The notes under the pieces are model-generated. The model had not been told where the DNA came from. It saw only the letters and a list, made by a program, of their open reading frames with translations, and did no database searches. Positions 18,525 to 27,026 of a stretch of 64,000 nucleotides of DNA are shown here, piece after piece. Within the stretch, counting starts at the first letter, position 1, and every line of letters starts with the position of its first letter. A program made the position numbers and the translations under genes. Where the stretch lies: assembly GCA_024638885.1 (NCBI GenBank), contig JAHEJL010000002.1, positions 62,001 through 126,000 on the forward strand, read 5' to 3'. Source of the stretch: Coraliomargarita sp. GTDB taxonomy: Bacteria > Verrucomicrobiota > Verrucomicrobiia > Opitutales > UBA953.

Positions 18525-20146
18525 TTCGTCGCCTTGGGTACTTCCAGCACCTGTCCCTGCGCGCGGAGTCGTTCGCCCAATAGGTTCAGGTTGATCCGCT
18601 GCACGGGCGCGTTGCTGTCGATCGCGAGCGCGGCGGCGGTGGCGCAGGACTGGCCGGCGGTCATGAAGGTGAATTCGATCCGGTAGGCGCCATAGGCGAC
18701 GTAGCTCGAAGACGGGCAGGTCGGCGTGAGCAGATTGGTGCACTCCTTGATCTTGGGGACGAGCGCGCGGTAGGGGATGCCGCAGGGAATCCAGTTGGGG
18801 GTCGGTGAATTGTCGAAGACGGCGCCTTCCATCCAGACGCGCCCGTCCTTGACGATGCAGCGGGCGTGGTGGAAGTCCGGCGGCCACCAGATCAGACCCA
18901 CCGAATCTTCGACGGGGGTGGGGTTGTCGCGACGCAGGTGCTCTTCGTTCAGCACGAAGTCACCGACGAGGCGGCGGCCGTTGCGGACGTAGAAGGCGCG
19001 CGGCCAGCCGCCGTTATCGGTGAACTCGTCCTTGGTGAGGCCCCACTGTTTCCAGGCGCTCCGTGTGGCCGAGGGGACGCCCGGGTCGTTGGCGAGATAC
19101 CAATAAAGTCCCTGGATATGAAAACGGGCGGTGCGGAGCATTTCCGCGCGCTCGACGTAGCCGGCGGTCGGGTAGCGATGGTTGAAGCCAGTGAGGTTCC
19201 CGGCGAGGATGTGCCAGCTGCCGGGGTCGGTCTTGCCGTTGGGAATGCCTGCGCTTGGCGGGTCGATCTTGCCGCCGGCGGCGAGGTAACGGCGCTGGAG
19301 CTCATAGCGCGCCGGGTCGTAGCCGGCCGGCTTCTCGATCGGCGTCCGATTGGCGGCTCGGGTCAGGCAGAGGCGGAAGCAGTAGCCTTGGATGCCCTCG
19401 TCAGGGTCGCCGTCCTTGCCCGACGGAGCGTTCTCGACCCCGAAGATAAGGCCGCTCGAAGGGTCGCCGGGGCGGACGTACGGGTCGACCTTGCGGTCCA
19501 GCTGCTTGTGCTTGCTGTCGAGGCGGAGACCGTTGGTCGTCTCGCGATACTGCGCGTTGCCTTCGCGACCGACCGCGAAGCTCAGGCCGGCGAAGGCCAG
19601 CAGGTCGCCCTCGTAGGTCGCGTCGATGAAGACCTTGCCCTTGATGACGGCGCCGTTCTCGCAGGCGATCGAGACGATCTTCAGTTTCTCCATCGTCACG
19701 CCATGCGTCTCCTTGAGCCGATGGCCGCGGAGGACCTCGATCTTCAGTTCCTTGACCCACGCGTCGTAGACTTGTTCGGCCACGTGGGACTCGAAGCGCC
19801 AGAGGGAGGTGTCTTTCGTCTGGCTGGCCTCGAGCGCGTCGAACGCGCCGTTGCGATTATATTTCAGGCTGATGCGGCGGTAGAATTCGCGGGCGAGACC
19901 GCCCACGCCGAGGCTGTTGCGGATCTCCTTCTGATTATCGATGTCCGTGCCGCCCAGGCCTTCGACCGCCATGCCGCCGATATGCTGGCCGGCTTCGACG
20001 ATGATGACCTTCTTGCCCAGTTTCGCCGCCTGGACTCCGGCGATGACCCCGGCGCTCGTCCCGCCGTAGATCACGATGTCGGCCTGGTAGGTCTGCGCGG
20101 AGGCGACGGAGGCGAGCAGGAGGGGGAGGAATGCCAGGAAGCGCAT
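18521..20146 (-). CDS. Exported FAD-dependent oxidoreductase (PF12831-like)
   Basis: A 541-residue protein with a signal peptide (MRFLAFLPLLLASVASAQ). The Rossmann FAD-binding motif GGTSAGVIAGVQAAKLG leads into IIVEAGQHIGGM. The FAD_oxidored-type block FIDATYEGDLLAFAGLSFAVGRE, with FRLCLT, is shared with the paralogue at 22621-24261. Such enzymes are abundant in PVC bacteria beside glycan genes, with unknown substrates, possibly sugar or polyol oxidation. The stop codon TAG falls in a repeat heptamer. It is separated from the kinase operon by a REPIN cluster, so it may have its own promoter. Confidence 0.85.
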   Translation of the reverse strand: MRFLAFLPLLLASVASAQTYQADIVIYGGTSAGVIAGVQAAKLGKKVIIVEAGQHIGGMAVEGLGGTDIDNQKEIRNSLGVGGLAREFYRRISLKYNRNGAFDALEASQTKDTSLWRFESHVAEQVYDAWVKELKIEVLRGHRLKETHGVTMEKLKIVSIACENGAVIKGKVFIDATYEGDLLAFAGLSFAVGREGNAQYRETTNGLRLDSKHKQLDRKVDPYVRPGDPSSGLIFGVENAPSGKDGDPDEGIQGYCFRLCLTRAANRTPIEKPAGYDPARYELQRRYLAAGGKIDPPSAGIPNGKTDPGSWHILAGNLTGFNHRYPTAGYVERAEMLRTARFHIQGLYWYLANDPGVPSATRSAWKQWGLTKDEFTDNGGWPRAFYVRNGRRLVGDFVLNEEHLRRDNPTPVEDSVGLIWWPPDFHHARCIVKDGRVWMEGAVFDNSPTPNWIPCGIPYRALVPKIKECTNLLTPTCPSSSYVAYGAYRIEFTFMTAGQSCATAAALAIDSNAPVQRINLNLLGERLRAQGQVLEVPKATK

Positions 20147-20205
20147 GGGGTGAGGATGCGAGATATGGAGGACCGGAGGGCCGGAGGCGAGAGCGGTTGT
20201 CTCGA

Positions 20206-20368
20206 GGTAGGGACAGCACCATGTGCTGTCCTAAAGGTTCGCCGAATGGTGAACCAGGGTAGGGGCGAGGCTACGCCGCGCCCGGTCACGACGTAGTCGT
20301 GCCCCTACCTTCGGCCACCATGCGGCGGCCGGGATGACGCTAGGACGGCACTTAGTGCTGTCCCTACC
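20206..20368. repeat. REP/REPIN cluster overlapping the kinase stop codon
   Basis: Several palindromes sit side by side. They are a GGTAGGG-led hairpin with stem GGACAGCAC/GTGCTGTCC and loop CAT (20206-20231), GGTTC/GAACC (20236-20255), an imperfect GGGTAGGGGCGAGGC palindrome (20257-20283), GGTCACGACGTAGTCGTGCC ending CCCTACC (20284-20309), and GGACGGCAC/GTGCTGTCC ending CCCTACC (20343-20368). The first and last units form an inverted pair. The final CCCTACC overlaps the TAG stop codon of the carbohydrate kinase. Confidence 0.82.
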
Positions 20369-21251
20369 TCCTGAACTCCGGCAACAGCTCCGGGGTCGCG
20401 CCGGCTTTCGTGCAGACGAAGGCGGCGACGTCCACGGCGCGCTGATGCACGCGGGAAAGGTCTTCGCCGCGGAGCAGGCCGATGGCCAGGGCGGCGGTGA
20501 AGGAGTCTCCCGCGCCCACGGTATCCACGACGGCGACCTTCGGGGCGGTCTTCTCGTCGTAAACGCCTTGGTGCCAGACGAGCGAGCCGGCCGATCCGCG
20601 GGTCAGGGCGACGGTGTGGAGGTCGAAGCGTTGGGCGACGGAGAGGACGAAGGCTTTCTCGTCCGTGGGCAGGCCGAGCAGCTCGGCGACGACCGGGACT
20701 TCGTCGTTGTTCAGTTTGAAGACATTGGCGAAGCCGAGGGAGGTCTCGATGACTTCGCGCGAGTAGAAGCTTTGGCGGAGATTGACGTCGAAGATACGCA
20801 GGCAGTCCGCCGAGGTGTTCTCGAGGAACTCACGGACGGTGCGTCGGCTGACTGGGGCGCGTTGGGCTAAGGTGCCGAAGCAGACCGCTTTGCATTTGCG
20901 GGCCAGCAGGGCGAGTGACTCGTTCCAGGCGATGTGGTCCCAGGCCGGGTCGGCGGCGAAGACGTAGCTCGCCTGTTTGGCGGCATCGAGCGTCACCGTG
21001 ACCGTGCCGGTCGGGTGATCGTTGCGCTGGAGGAGCAGGGTGTGGACGTTCTTGTCGGAGAGCGCTGCGAGGGCGTCGTCGCCCAGCTGATCCCGGCCGA
21101 CCGCGCTCACCACCCAGGCGTCACCGCCCAGTCCGGCGGCATGACAGGCGAAGTTGGCGGGAGCGCCCCCGAAGTGGGCGGCATCAGGAAAGACATCCCA
21201 GAGCACTTCGCCGAGGCCGACGATGTTGGGGCGGACGATTTCCGGATTCAT
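20364..21251 (-). CDS. PfkB-family carbohydrate kinase (fructokinase-like)
   Basis: The start at 21251 (MNPEIVRPNIVGLGE) gives 295 residues. It lies 1 bp from the upstream oxidoreductase stop, so the pair is coupled. Motifs are the N-terminal GGAPANFACHAAGLG (PfkB signature 1), and DTVGAGDSFTAAL with catalytic Asp249 and the anion hole (signature 2). The LGEVLWDVFP start and FDVNLRQSFYS resemble fructokinases. It phosphorylates a sugar or sugar acid using ATP in the cytoplasm. As last gene of the 27731-20364 operon it likely supplies a phosphorylated intermediate for the aldolase/decarboxylase-like enzyme encoded first in the operon. Confidence 0.9.
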   Translation of the reverse strand: MNPEIVRPNIVGLGEVLWDVFPDAAHFGGAPANFACHAAGLGGDAWVVSAVGRDQLGDDALAALSDKNVHTLLLQRNDHPTGTVTVTLDAAKQASYVFAADPAWDHIAWNESLALLARKCKAVCFGTLAQRAPVSRRTVREFLENTSADCLRIFDVNLRQSFYSREVIETSLGFANVFKLNNDEVPVVAELLGLPTDEKAFVLSVAQRFDLHTVALTRGSAGSLVWHQGVYDEKTAPKVAVVDTVGAGDSFTAALAIGLLRGEDLSRVHQRAVDVAAFVCTKAGATPELLPEFRR

Positions 21252-21252
21252 G

Positions 21253-22611
21253 TCACCCAGTGAACGGGCCGCCGCCGACCTTGGCGAGCGCTTCGCGTAC
21301 TTTTTGGCCGTTGAGGCCGCTCGGCTCGATCTTCGTGGCGACCGCCAAGGCTGCGGCGACGCCGGCGGCCTCACCCATGGCCATGGCGGTGACCGTCACG
21401 CGGGTCGAAGCGTGGGCTCCGCGGGTGGCGCTGTGGCAGCGTCCCGCGACGAGCAGATTCACGATCTTCTGGGGTAGCAGGGAGCGATAAGGGATATCGT
21501 AGGGCTCCGGCTGGACCTTGCGCGGGTCGAAATCATTGGCCCCTCCGGTGGTGGTCTTGTTCGGGTGGAGGTCGAGATACCAGCAACCCGTCGCGATGGC
21601 GTCGTCGAAGCGACGGCCTTTCATGAGATCCTCTTCGCTGAGGACGTGCTGGCCGATGATCCGACGGGATTCGCGGACACCGATCCAAGGATAGGCTTCG
21701 ATGAAGTAGGCGTCCTTGAAGGCCGGGACGTTTTGTTTCCAGGCGCGGAACATCGCATGGGCGTCGGAGCGTCCTTGGATCTCGGCGCGCGACAGGTCGG
21801 CGGCGTCGGTCGGGTTGGCCGGGACACGGATGCCGTGGATGTAGACTTCGTTCTTCGCGAACAGGAACATCACCCCTGGTCCGTAGTAGTGAGGCAGCTC
21901 GCCGGCAGCCTGCGCTAATTTGAGGGCCTCGCGGCAGCGCTTGGAGATGTCTGCCGTGCGTTCGACGTTACCGATACGGAAGTGGAGGGTCAGCGGCTGG
22001 ACCTCGCTGTTCTGTTCGAACGGCGCGCCCGCCCATGCGGCCACGTCGGCGTCTCCCGAGCAGTCGACGACCACCTGGGGTTTCACGGTCACAAGGCCGT
22101 CCTTGTTCGCCAGGGTCACTTCGGTGATGCGTCCGTCGGACGCGGTCGCATCGCAGACGAAGGAGTTGAAGAGCACTTCGAGCCGGCCTTGCTGTTCCTT
22201 GAACAGACGATCCAGCAGCAGCTTGAATTCGAAGGTGTTCGCGATGGTCGGGTTATGGCTGACGACCTTCTGGGCGTCCGGCGCGCACACGCCGGACTTG
22301 GCGAGCAGTTCGAGGGCGATGCCGCGGACGACCACGCGCTTGGTGGTGATGTGCGCGATACCGTCGAAGTAGGGCAGGCCGACGCTGGTGACGATACCGC
22401 CGGCGAAAGGAGCCTTCTCGACGAGGAGGGTCTTGGCTCCCGCCCGGGCGGCCGCGAGCGCCGCGGCGCTGCCGGCGCAGCCGCCGCCGACCACGAGGAC
22501 GTCGGTGGCGATGACCTTGCGGTCGGGCTTGCGGGTGACCGCCGCCGCCGCACCCAGCGGTAAGGCCGAGGCGAGCAGCGCTGACTTGAGGAAGTTACGA
22601 CGGTCGCTCAT
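21253..22611 (-). CDS. FAD-dependent oxidoreductase with Tat signal
   Basis: A 452-residue protein whose N-terminus has a Tat-like signal (SDRRNFLKSALLASALPLGAAAA). The FAD dinucleotide motif VLVVGGGCAGSAAALAAARAG and EKAPFAGGIVTS follow. Further FAD_oxidored features are VVVDCSGDADVAAWAG and the C-terminal NLLVAGRCHSATRGAHASTRV block. A folded flavoprotein exported by Tat would oxidise a substrate in the periplasm. It lies 9 bp downstream of a related oxidoreductase and 1 bp upstream of the kinase, so it belongs to the operon. Confidence 0.87.
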   Translation of the reverse strand: MSDRRNFLKSALLASALPLGAAAAVTRKPDRKVIATDVLVVGGGCAGSAAALAAARAGAKTLLVEKAPFAGGIVTSVGLPYFDGIAHITTKRVVVRGIALELLAKSGVCAPDAQKVVSHNPTIANTFEFKLLLDRLFKEQQGRLEVLFNSFVCDATASDGRITEVTLANKDGLVTVKPQVVVDCSGDADVAAWAGAPFEQNSEVQPLTLHFRIGNVERTADISKRCREALKLAQAAGELPHYYGPGVMFLFAKNEVYIHGIRVPANPTDAADLSRAEIQGRSDAHAMFRAWKQNVPAFKDAYFIEAYPWIGVRESRRIIGQHVLSEEDLMKGRRFDDAIATGCWYLDLHPNKTTTGGANDFDPRKVQPEPYDIPYRSLLPQKIVNLLVAGRCHSATRGAHASTRVTVTAMAMGEAAGVAAALAVATKIEPSGLNGQKVREALAKVGGGPFTG

Positions 22612-22620
22612 GGGCTATGT

Positions 22621-24261
22621 TTAAAGTCCTTCGGGGCGCTTCGCCGTGGCTTCGTAGAGGATGACGCCACCGCGTTTCAGGATTTCCCGTTGGAGGGCGG
22701 GGACGTCGATCTTGCGCAGTTCGACATTGGCGGAGGTCGCCTGAGCGGCGGCGATGCCGGAAGCTTCGCCGAGTGCCATGAAGACCGGCTCCATGCGGAT
22801 GGTCTGGTAGCCGACGTGGGAAGCGGAGCAGGCCACCGGTACGAGCAGGCCGTCGAGGGTCTTAGGGATGAGGGAGCGGTAGGGGATCTGGAAGGGTTCG
22901 TGCGCCACGAAGAAGTAGCCTTCGCGGATGCCCGGATACTTCGGCTCGAACTTGGAGACGCCGTGCGAATCGAACTCGAATTCGGCGACCGCGATGCCGT
23001 CCGGCTGGCGGGCGGGGAGTCCGGTCGCGGGGACGAACTTGGCGTCGTTCTCGGTCACGGTGTGTTCACCCCAGATGCGCCGGCCTTGGCGGACGTAGAG
23101 ATGGTGGGGTCGTCCGCGGTTGTCCGTGAACTCGTCTTTCGGGAAGCCCCACTGCTGGGCGTCCTTGCGAATGGCCACGGGAACTTCGGCGTCGTGCTGC
23201 AGGAGCCAGAGCAGGCCTTCCTGGTAGTTCCAGTAGCGACGGAAGAGCCGAGAGCGTTCGGCGGGACCCGCTTCCGGCCAACCATGGTTCTCTTCGGCGA
23301 GGTCGAGGGATTCGCTCGGCACGCCGGTGTCCGGGTGCGGGTGGTCGCTGTTGATCTCGAAATTACCCCCGGGCATCGGGTAGAACTGGATCGCCTGCTT
23401 GAGTTCGGTGAGCTTGCCGGCGCGGATATCCGCCAGCAGGTGCTTGTAGTCCTCGCGATTGAAGTCGGAAGGCTTCTCGACGGGCAGCAGGTTCGACGGG
23501 TTCTTGGTCAGGTGGAAGCGGAAGCAGAAGGCCTGGATGCCGCCATCGGCCTCGCCGGTCGAACCGGGCAGGGGATTGGTATCGCCGAAGCGAACGTAGA
23601 TCTTGCCCGCATGCTTTTCCTTGAAGTCGTCGCGGCTTTCGCGGCCGACGCGGTAGTCGGCGCCGGCGAGCGCCGCCAGGTCGCCTTCATAGGTGGCGTC
23701 GATGAAGGCCGAGGCGAAGAGTTTCGTTTGTCCGGCGGCGGATTCGAACGTCACCGCGACAAGCTTCTGGGGTTTGGTGAATTCCTTGGGCGTCGGGCCG
23801 TCCCGACGTTTGCCTGGTTCGGCCAGGCCTAGGCTGGAGTGGGCCTTGGTCACGCGGACGCCTTCCAGGAAGCGGAGGTTAGGCTCGCCCGCCAGCAGCT
23901 GGTAGAAGGCGAGTTCGGCGACCTTGGGTTGGAACATGTTACCCTCCTTGCAGAGCTTAAGTTCGGCGGAACCGGCGCCGTAGGTCTTCGCGTAGTGCGC
24001 GACGATCAGGCGCTTGAATTCGACATAAAGCCCGCCGACCGCGCCGTGCTTGCGGATGTCGGTGTTCGTGAGTCCGCCCGTCACGATGCCGCCGACATGC
24101 CTGGATTCCTCCAGGAGGACGACCTTGGCGCCGGAGCGGGCGGCGGCGACGGCCGCGGCCACGCCGGCAGGGGTGGCGCCCACGACGACGACATCCGTCT
24201 GTTCGACGGCGGCCACGCGGAAGGCGAGGAGCGTGAGGAGCGACGCGAAGAGGATTCGCAT
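22621..24261 (-). CDS. Exported FAD-dependent oxidoreductase
   Basis: A 546-residue flavoprotein with a Sec-type leader (MRILFASLLTLLAFRVAAVEQ). FAD binding is shown by VVVVGATPAGVAAAVAAARSG and EESRHVGGIVTGGL. The FIDATYEGDLAALAGADYRVGRES block and FRFHLT are the same as in the 18521-20146 protein, so the two are paralogues. It is 5 bp downstream of the epimerase gene and 9 bp upstream of the second oxidoreductase. The substrate is unknown. The context suggests oxidation of a sugar or cyclitol whose product is then processed by the cytoplasmic enzymes. Confidence 0.87.
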   Translation of the reverse strand: MRILFASLLTLLAFRVAAVEQTDVVVVGATPAGVAAAVAAARSGAKVVLLEESRHVGGIVTGGLTNTDIRKHGAVGGLYVEFKRLIVAHYAKTYGAGSAELKLCKEGNMFQPKVAELAFYQLLAGEPNLRFLEGVRVTKAHSSLGLAEPGKRRDGPTPKEFTKPQKLVAVTFESAAGQTKLFASAFIDATYEGDLAALAGADYRVGRESRDDFKEKHAGKIYVRFGDTNPLPGSTGEADGGIQAFCFRFHLTKNPSNLLPVEKPSDFNREDYKHLLADIRAGKLTELKQAIQFYPMPGGNFEINSDHPHPDTGVPSESLDLAEENHGWPEAGPAERSRLFRRYWNYQEGLLWLLQHDAEVPVAIRKDAQQWGFPKDEFTDNRGRPHHLYVRQGRRIWGEHTVTENDAKFVPATGLPARQPDGIAVAEFEFDSHGVSKFEPKYPGIREGYFFVAHEPFQIPYRSLIPKTLDGLLVPVACSASHVGYQTIRMEPVFMALGEASGIAAAQATSANVELRKIDVPALQREILKRGGVILYEATAKRPEGL

Positions 24262-24266
24262 GGAAT

Positions 24267-25151
24267 TCAGCCCCAGTATTGGGCGGTCTTGCGCTTGAGG
24301 AAGTCGGCGCTAAGGCGGAGCTGGTCGATGCCGTCGACGCCGTCTTCGATGCTGATCCAGCCGTCGAAGCCGACGCGCTTCAGTTCGGTGAAGATGGCGT
24401 CGTAGTCGTTGAGGCCCTTGCCGATCTCGCCGTGGCGGAGGCGCTTGGCGTAGCCGGCGGCGCCGCCTTCTTCCTTCCGGAGATCCTCAAGGGTGCCCTC
24501 GATGAGGTAACGGTCGGAGGCGTGCATGGTCACGACACGCTTCGAGACGCGCTTCAGCAGTTCGAGCGGGTCGTCGCCGGCGATGTAGGCGTTGCTCGGG
24601 TCGTAGTTCACGCCGAAGCCGTCGGAGGGCAGTGCGTTCACCAGGGCGCAGAAGACGTCCATCTTCTGGGCGAATTCCGGGTAGAGCCAGAAGTCGTCCT
24701 TGTAATGGTTCTCGAGGATGAGCGTCACGCCGCGTTCCTGGGCGTAAGGGATGCAGGCGCGGATGCTGTCGGCCGCGAGCCGCACGCCTTCGGCGTCGGA
24801 GAGCTCCGGGCGGCGCTGGCCGCTGAGCACGCGGCAATAGGAGCCGCCGAGCGCGTGGGTCATGTCGATCCATCGCTTCTGCTTGGCGATTTCCGCGTCG
24901 CGGAAGGCTTTGTCGGGATGCGTGAAGTCGGGTGAGCAGCACATCATCGGGATGGACATCCCGAGGTCGGCGACCTGGCGGCGGAAGAGCGGCCATTTCG
25001 ACGCGTCGGCCATCTCGAGGAAGCCGGCGTAGAACTCCAGGCCTTGGACGTCGAGGGTCGCGGCGAGCGCGAACCACTCGGAGAGCTGCATCGTGCCATC
25101 CTTGCAGAGGGCATGCATGTAGGCCTTGGGGAAGGCGGCGATCTTCGGCAT
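24267..25151 (-). CDS. Sugar phosphate isomerase/epimerase-like TIM barrel
   Basis: A 294-residue soluble protein of the xylose isomerase-like TIM-barrel (AP_endonuc_2) family. The conserved metal-site strands are visible: LILENHYKDDF, FGVNYDPSNAY, RVVTMHASDRY and FDGWISIEDG. It lacks a signal peptide, so it acts in the cytoplasm, probably interconverting sugar or keto-sugar epimers. The start codon lies 2 bp from the SDR stop, and the stop 5 bp from the next gene, typical of one transcript. Isomerase, epimerase and dehydratase activities all occur in this fold. Confidence 0.85.
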   Translation of the reverse strand: MPKIAAFPKAYMHALCKDGTMQLSEWFALAATLDVQGLEFYAGFLEMADASKWPLFRRQVADLGMSIPMMCCSPDFTHPDKAFRDAEIAKQKRWIDMTHALGGSYCRVLSGQRRPELSDAEGVRLAADSIRACIPYAQERGVTLILENHYKDDFWLYPEFAQKMDVFCALVNALPSDGFGVNYDPSNAYIAGDDPLELLKRVSKRVVTMHASDRYLIEGTLEDLRKEEGGAAGYAKRLRHGEIGKGLNDYDAIFTELKRVGFDGWISIEDGVDGIDQLRLSADFLKRKTAQYWG

Positions 25152-25153
25152 GG

Positions 25154-25957
25154 TCAGGCTTTCTGTCCCGGCAGGGTTTCCGGATCCTTCGGCGGGTTGC
25201 GGCCGATGAAGGGGTGCTGTTCCAGTTCGACGACCGAGCCGCTGATCGGGCCGGCTTCGTCGGCGAGCCAGTAGATGGCGGCGGCGGCGATCTCGTCAGG
25301 GGAGATCAGGCGGCCGGAGGGCGCGTAGACGCGGGGCAGGTCGGCATACCAGTCGTCCTTGAGGCCGTGCTCCTTCTTGCGCTTGGTCTCGTTCTCCGTG
25401 AGCACCCAGCCCGGGTTGATCTGGTTGACGCGCACGCCGTTGAGGCGGTGGAGCGTGTCGCCGAGGTTGCGGGTGAGGGTCGTGAGCGCGCCTTTGGAGA
25501 CGCTGTAGGGCAGGAGGTTCGGTTCGCCGGAGTAGGCGTTGACGCTGCCGATGTTGAGCACCGCGCCGCGTTGCTTCGTCAGCTGGGTCAGGGCGGCCTG
25601 GATGAGCAGGAACGGGACGACCGTGTTCACCGCGAGCATTTTGTGGAAAGCCGCCGCATCGGTCGTCTGGATGTTGCCTTGGGCGATGATCGCCGCGTTG
25701 TTCACCACGCCGTCGAGCTTGCCGTAGGTCTTCACCGCAAGGTCGACCAGGCGTTGCGGGCAGCCCGGGGACAGCAGGTCTTCGATGTGGACGACGCCGT
25801 TGGCCGCGCCGACTTCGGCGAGGGTCTCGGCGGCGAGGTCCTTCTCGAGCCCGTGGATGACGACCTTGGCGCCTTCGCGCACGCAGCGCTTGGCGATGGC
25901 CTTGCCGATGCCGGTCGTGCTGCCCGTGACGATGATGACTTTGTCTTTGAGGCGCAT
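25154..25957 (-). CDS. Short-chain dehydrogenase/reductase
   Basis: The start at 25957 gives 267 residues, the standard length. A longer open frame upstream is only the shadow of the MDR gene. Visible SDR features are the cofactor loop TGSTTGIG (11-18), NNAAI (86-90), catalytic Ser138, Tyr151 and Lys155 (YSVSK), and INPGWV. An acidic or basic residue after the second strand (HGLEKD) does not settle NAD versus NADP. It oxidises or reduces a sugar-type alcohol in the cytoplasm. Its start is 2 bp from the MDR stop. Confidence 0.9.
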   Translation of the reverse strand: MRLKDKVIIVTGSTTGIGKAIAKRCVREGAKVVIHGLEKDLAAETLAEVGAANGVVHIEDLLSPGCPQRLVDLAVKTYGKLDGVVNNAAIIAQGNIQTTDAAAFHKMLAVNTVVPFLLIQAALTQLTKQRGAVLNIGSVNAYSGEPNLLPYSVSKGALTTLTRNLGDTLHRLNGVRVNQINPGWVLTENETKRKKEHGLKDDWYADLPRVYAPSGRLISPDEIAAAAIYWLADEAGPISGSVVELEQHPFIGRNPPKDPETLPGQKA

Positions 25958-25959
25958 GC

Positions 25960-26985
25960 TCAGACGGGTTTGAGGACGGACTTCACGACTTCGCCCTTGT
26001 GCATCTTCTCGAAGGCCGTGTGCCAGTCGGTGATGGGCCAGACGCCGCCGATGATCGGACGGACGTCGAACTGGCCGCTGGCGAGGAGGGCGATGACGCG
26101 TTCCCAGATCGGCCAGTTGTGGCTGAAGCTGCCCTGCAGGGTGATGTTCTTCTGCACGAGCGGGTCGAGGTTGAAGCCGAGCGGCTGGGGGCCCCAGCCC
26201 ACCTTGCTGATCCAGCCGGCGGGGCGGACAATATCGAGGGCGATCTTGAGCGTCGCGGAGGCGCCGGCGGCGTCGATCACGCCGTCGCAGCCGAGGCCGT
26301 CGCGCTGCTGGGCCCAGGGCTTGGCGTCGCCGATGATGACTTCGCAGCCATACTGCTTGGCGATGGCGAGACGATGGGCGTCCTGTGGGAGGCCCACGAT
26401 GGCGACCTGGGCGCCGCACTGCTTGGCCATCGCGGCGCAGAGGATGCCGATGGTGCCAGGCCCGAGGACGACCACGCGGTCGCCGGGTTCGATGCGGGCG
26501 TTCTTCACCACGGCGTTATAGGCCACGCAGCAAGGCTCGGTCAGGCAGGCCTGCTCGAAGGCGAGGCTGTCGGGCACGGCGTGCAGGATGCGCTGCGGGA
26601 CGCGCACATACTTGGTCATCGCGCCGTTCACGCCGTAGCCGAAGCCTTTGCGGGTCGGGTCGAGGTTGTAGAGTCCGCGACGGGTCATCGGGTTGTTCTG
26701 CGAGATGATCGCGGCGGTCTCGCTGACCACGCGGTCGCCTTCCTTCCAGCCTTCGACCTTCTTCCCGAGCTCGACGATGCGGCCCGCGAACTCGTGGCCG
26801 AGGACGACCGGGTAGTTGACGGGCCAGGAGTGGTCGGCGGTCCACTGGTGGAGGTCGCTGCCGCAGACGCCGACGTTGGCGACCTCGAGCAGGACGTCTT
26901 CTTCACCGATGACCGGACGGGCGATCTCGCGGATCTCGACGGAGCCCTTTTCGGGGGCGAAGTTCACGACGGCGGGGGAGTTCAT
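25960..26985 (-). CDS. Medium-chain (MDR) alcohol/polyol dehydrogenase
   Basis: A 341-residue member of the zinc alcohol dehydrogenase family. The catalytic zinc ligands are Cys41 (VCGSDLH), His64-Glu65 (LGHEF) and probably Glu150/Cys152 (TEPCCVA). The nucleotide-binding motif is GPGTIGILCAAMAKQCG. The lobe that normally carries four structural-zinc cysteines is intact in length (QNNPMTRRGLYNLDPTRKGF) but has none of the cysteines. The enzyme probably oxidises a polyol or sugar alcohol with NAD+, feeding the kinase/aldolase steps. A heptamer array lies immediately upstream of the start, leaving little room for a normal Shine-Dalgarno. Confidence 0.9.
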   Translation of the reverse strand: MNSPAVVNFAPEKGSVEIREIARPVIGEEDVLLEVANVGVCGSDLHQWTADHSWPVNYPVVLGHEFAGRIVELGKKVEGWKEGDRVVSETAAIISQNNPMTRRGLYNLDPTRKGFGYGVNGAMTKYVRVPQRILHAVPDSLAFEQACLTEPCCVAYNAVVKNARIEPGDRVVVLGPGTIGILCAAMAKQCGAQVAIVGLPQDAHRLAIAKQYGCEVIIGDAKPWAQQRDGLGCDGVIDAAGASATLKIALDIVRPAGWISKVGWGPQPLGFNLDPLVQKNITLQGSFSHNWPIWERVIALLASGQFDVRPIIGGVWPITDWHTAFEKMHKGEVVKSVLKPV

Positions 26986-26989
26986 GGGA

Positions 26990-27017
26990 GAGTATGGAGT
27001 ATCGAGGATTGAGTATG
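26990..27017. repeat. Start-proximal heptamer array GAGTATN x4
   Basis: GAGTATG, GAGTATC, GAGGATT and GAGTATG follow in perfect 7-bp register, beginning 4 bp from the start codon of the MDR gene. On the gene strand the unit reads CATACTC. The array fills most of the 41-bp gap to the upstream HPS-like gene. Confidence 0.85.
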
Positions 27018-27026
27018 GGGGAGTGC

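Noticed and set aside
25958..26419. Upstream extension of the SDR frame
   Set aside because: It overlaps the MDR gene and is Arg/Pro-rich. The SDR fold begins at 25957.
26990..27017. Heptamer arrays considered as CRISPR
   Set aside because: Units of 7 bp with no spacers, and no cas genes. These are simple short tandem arrays.
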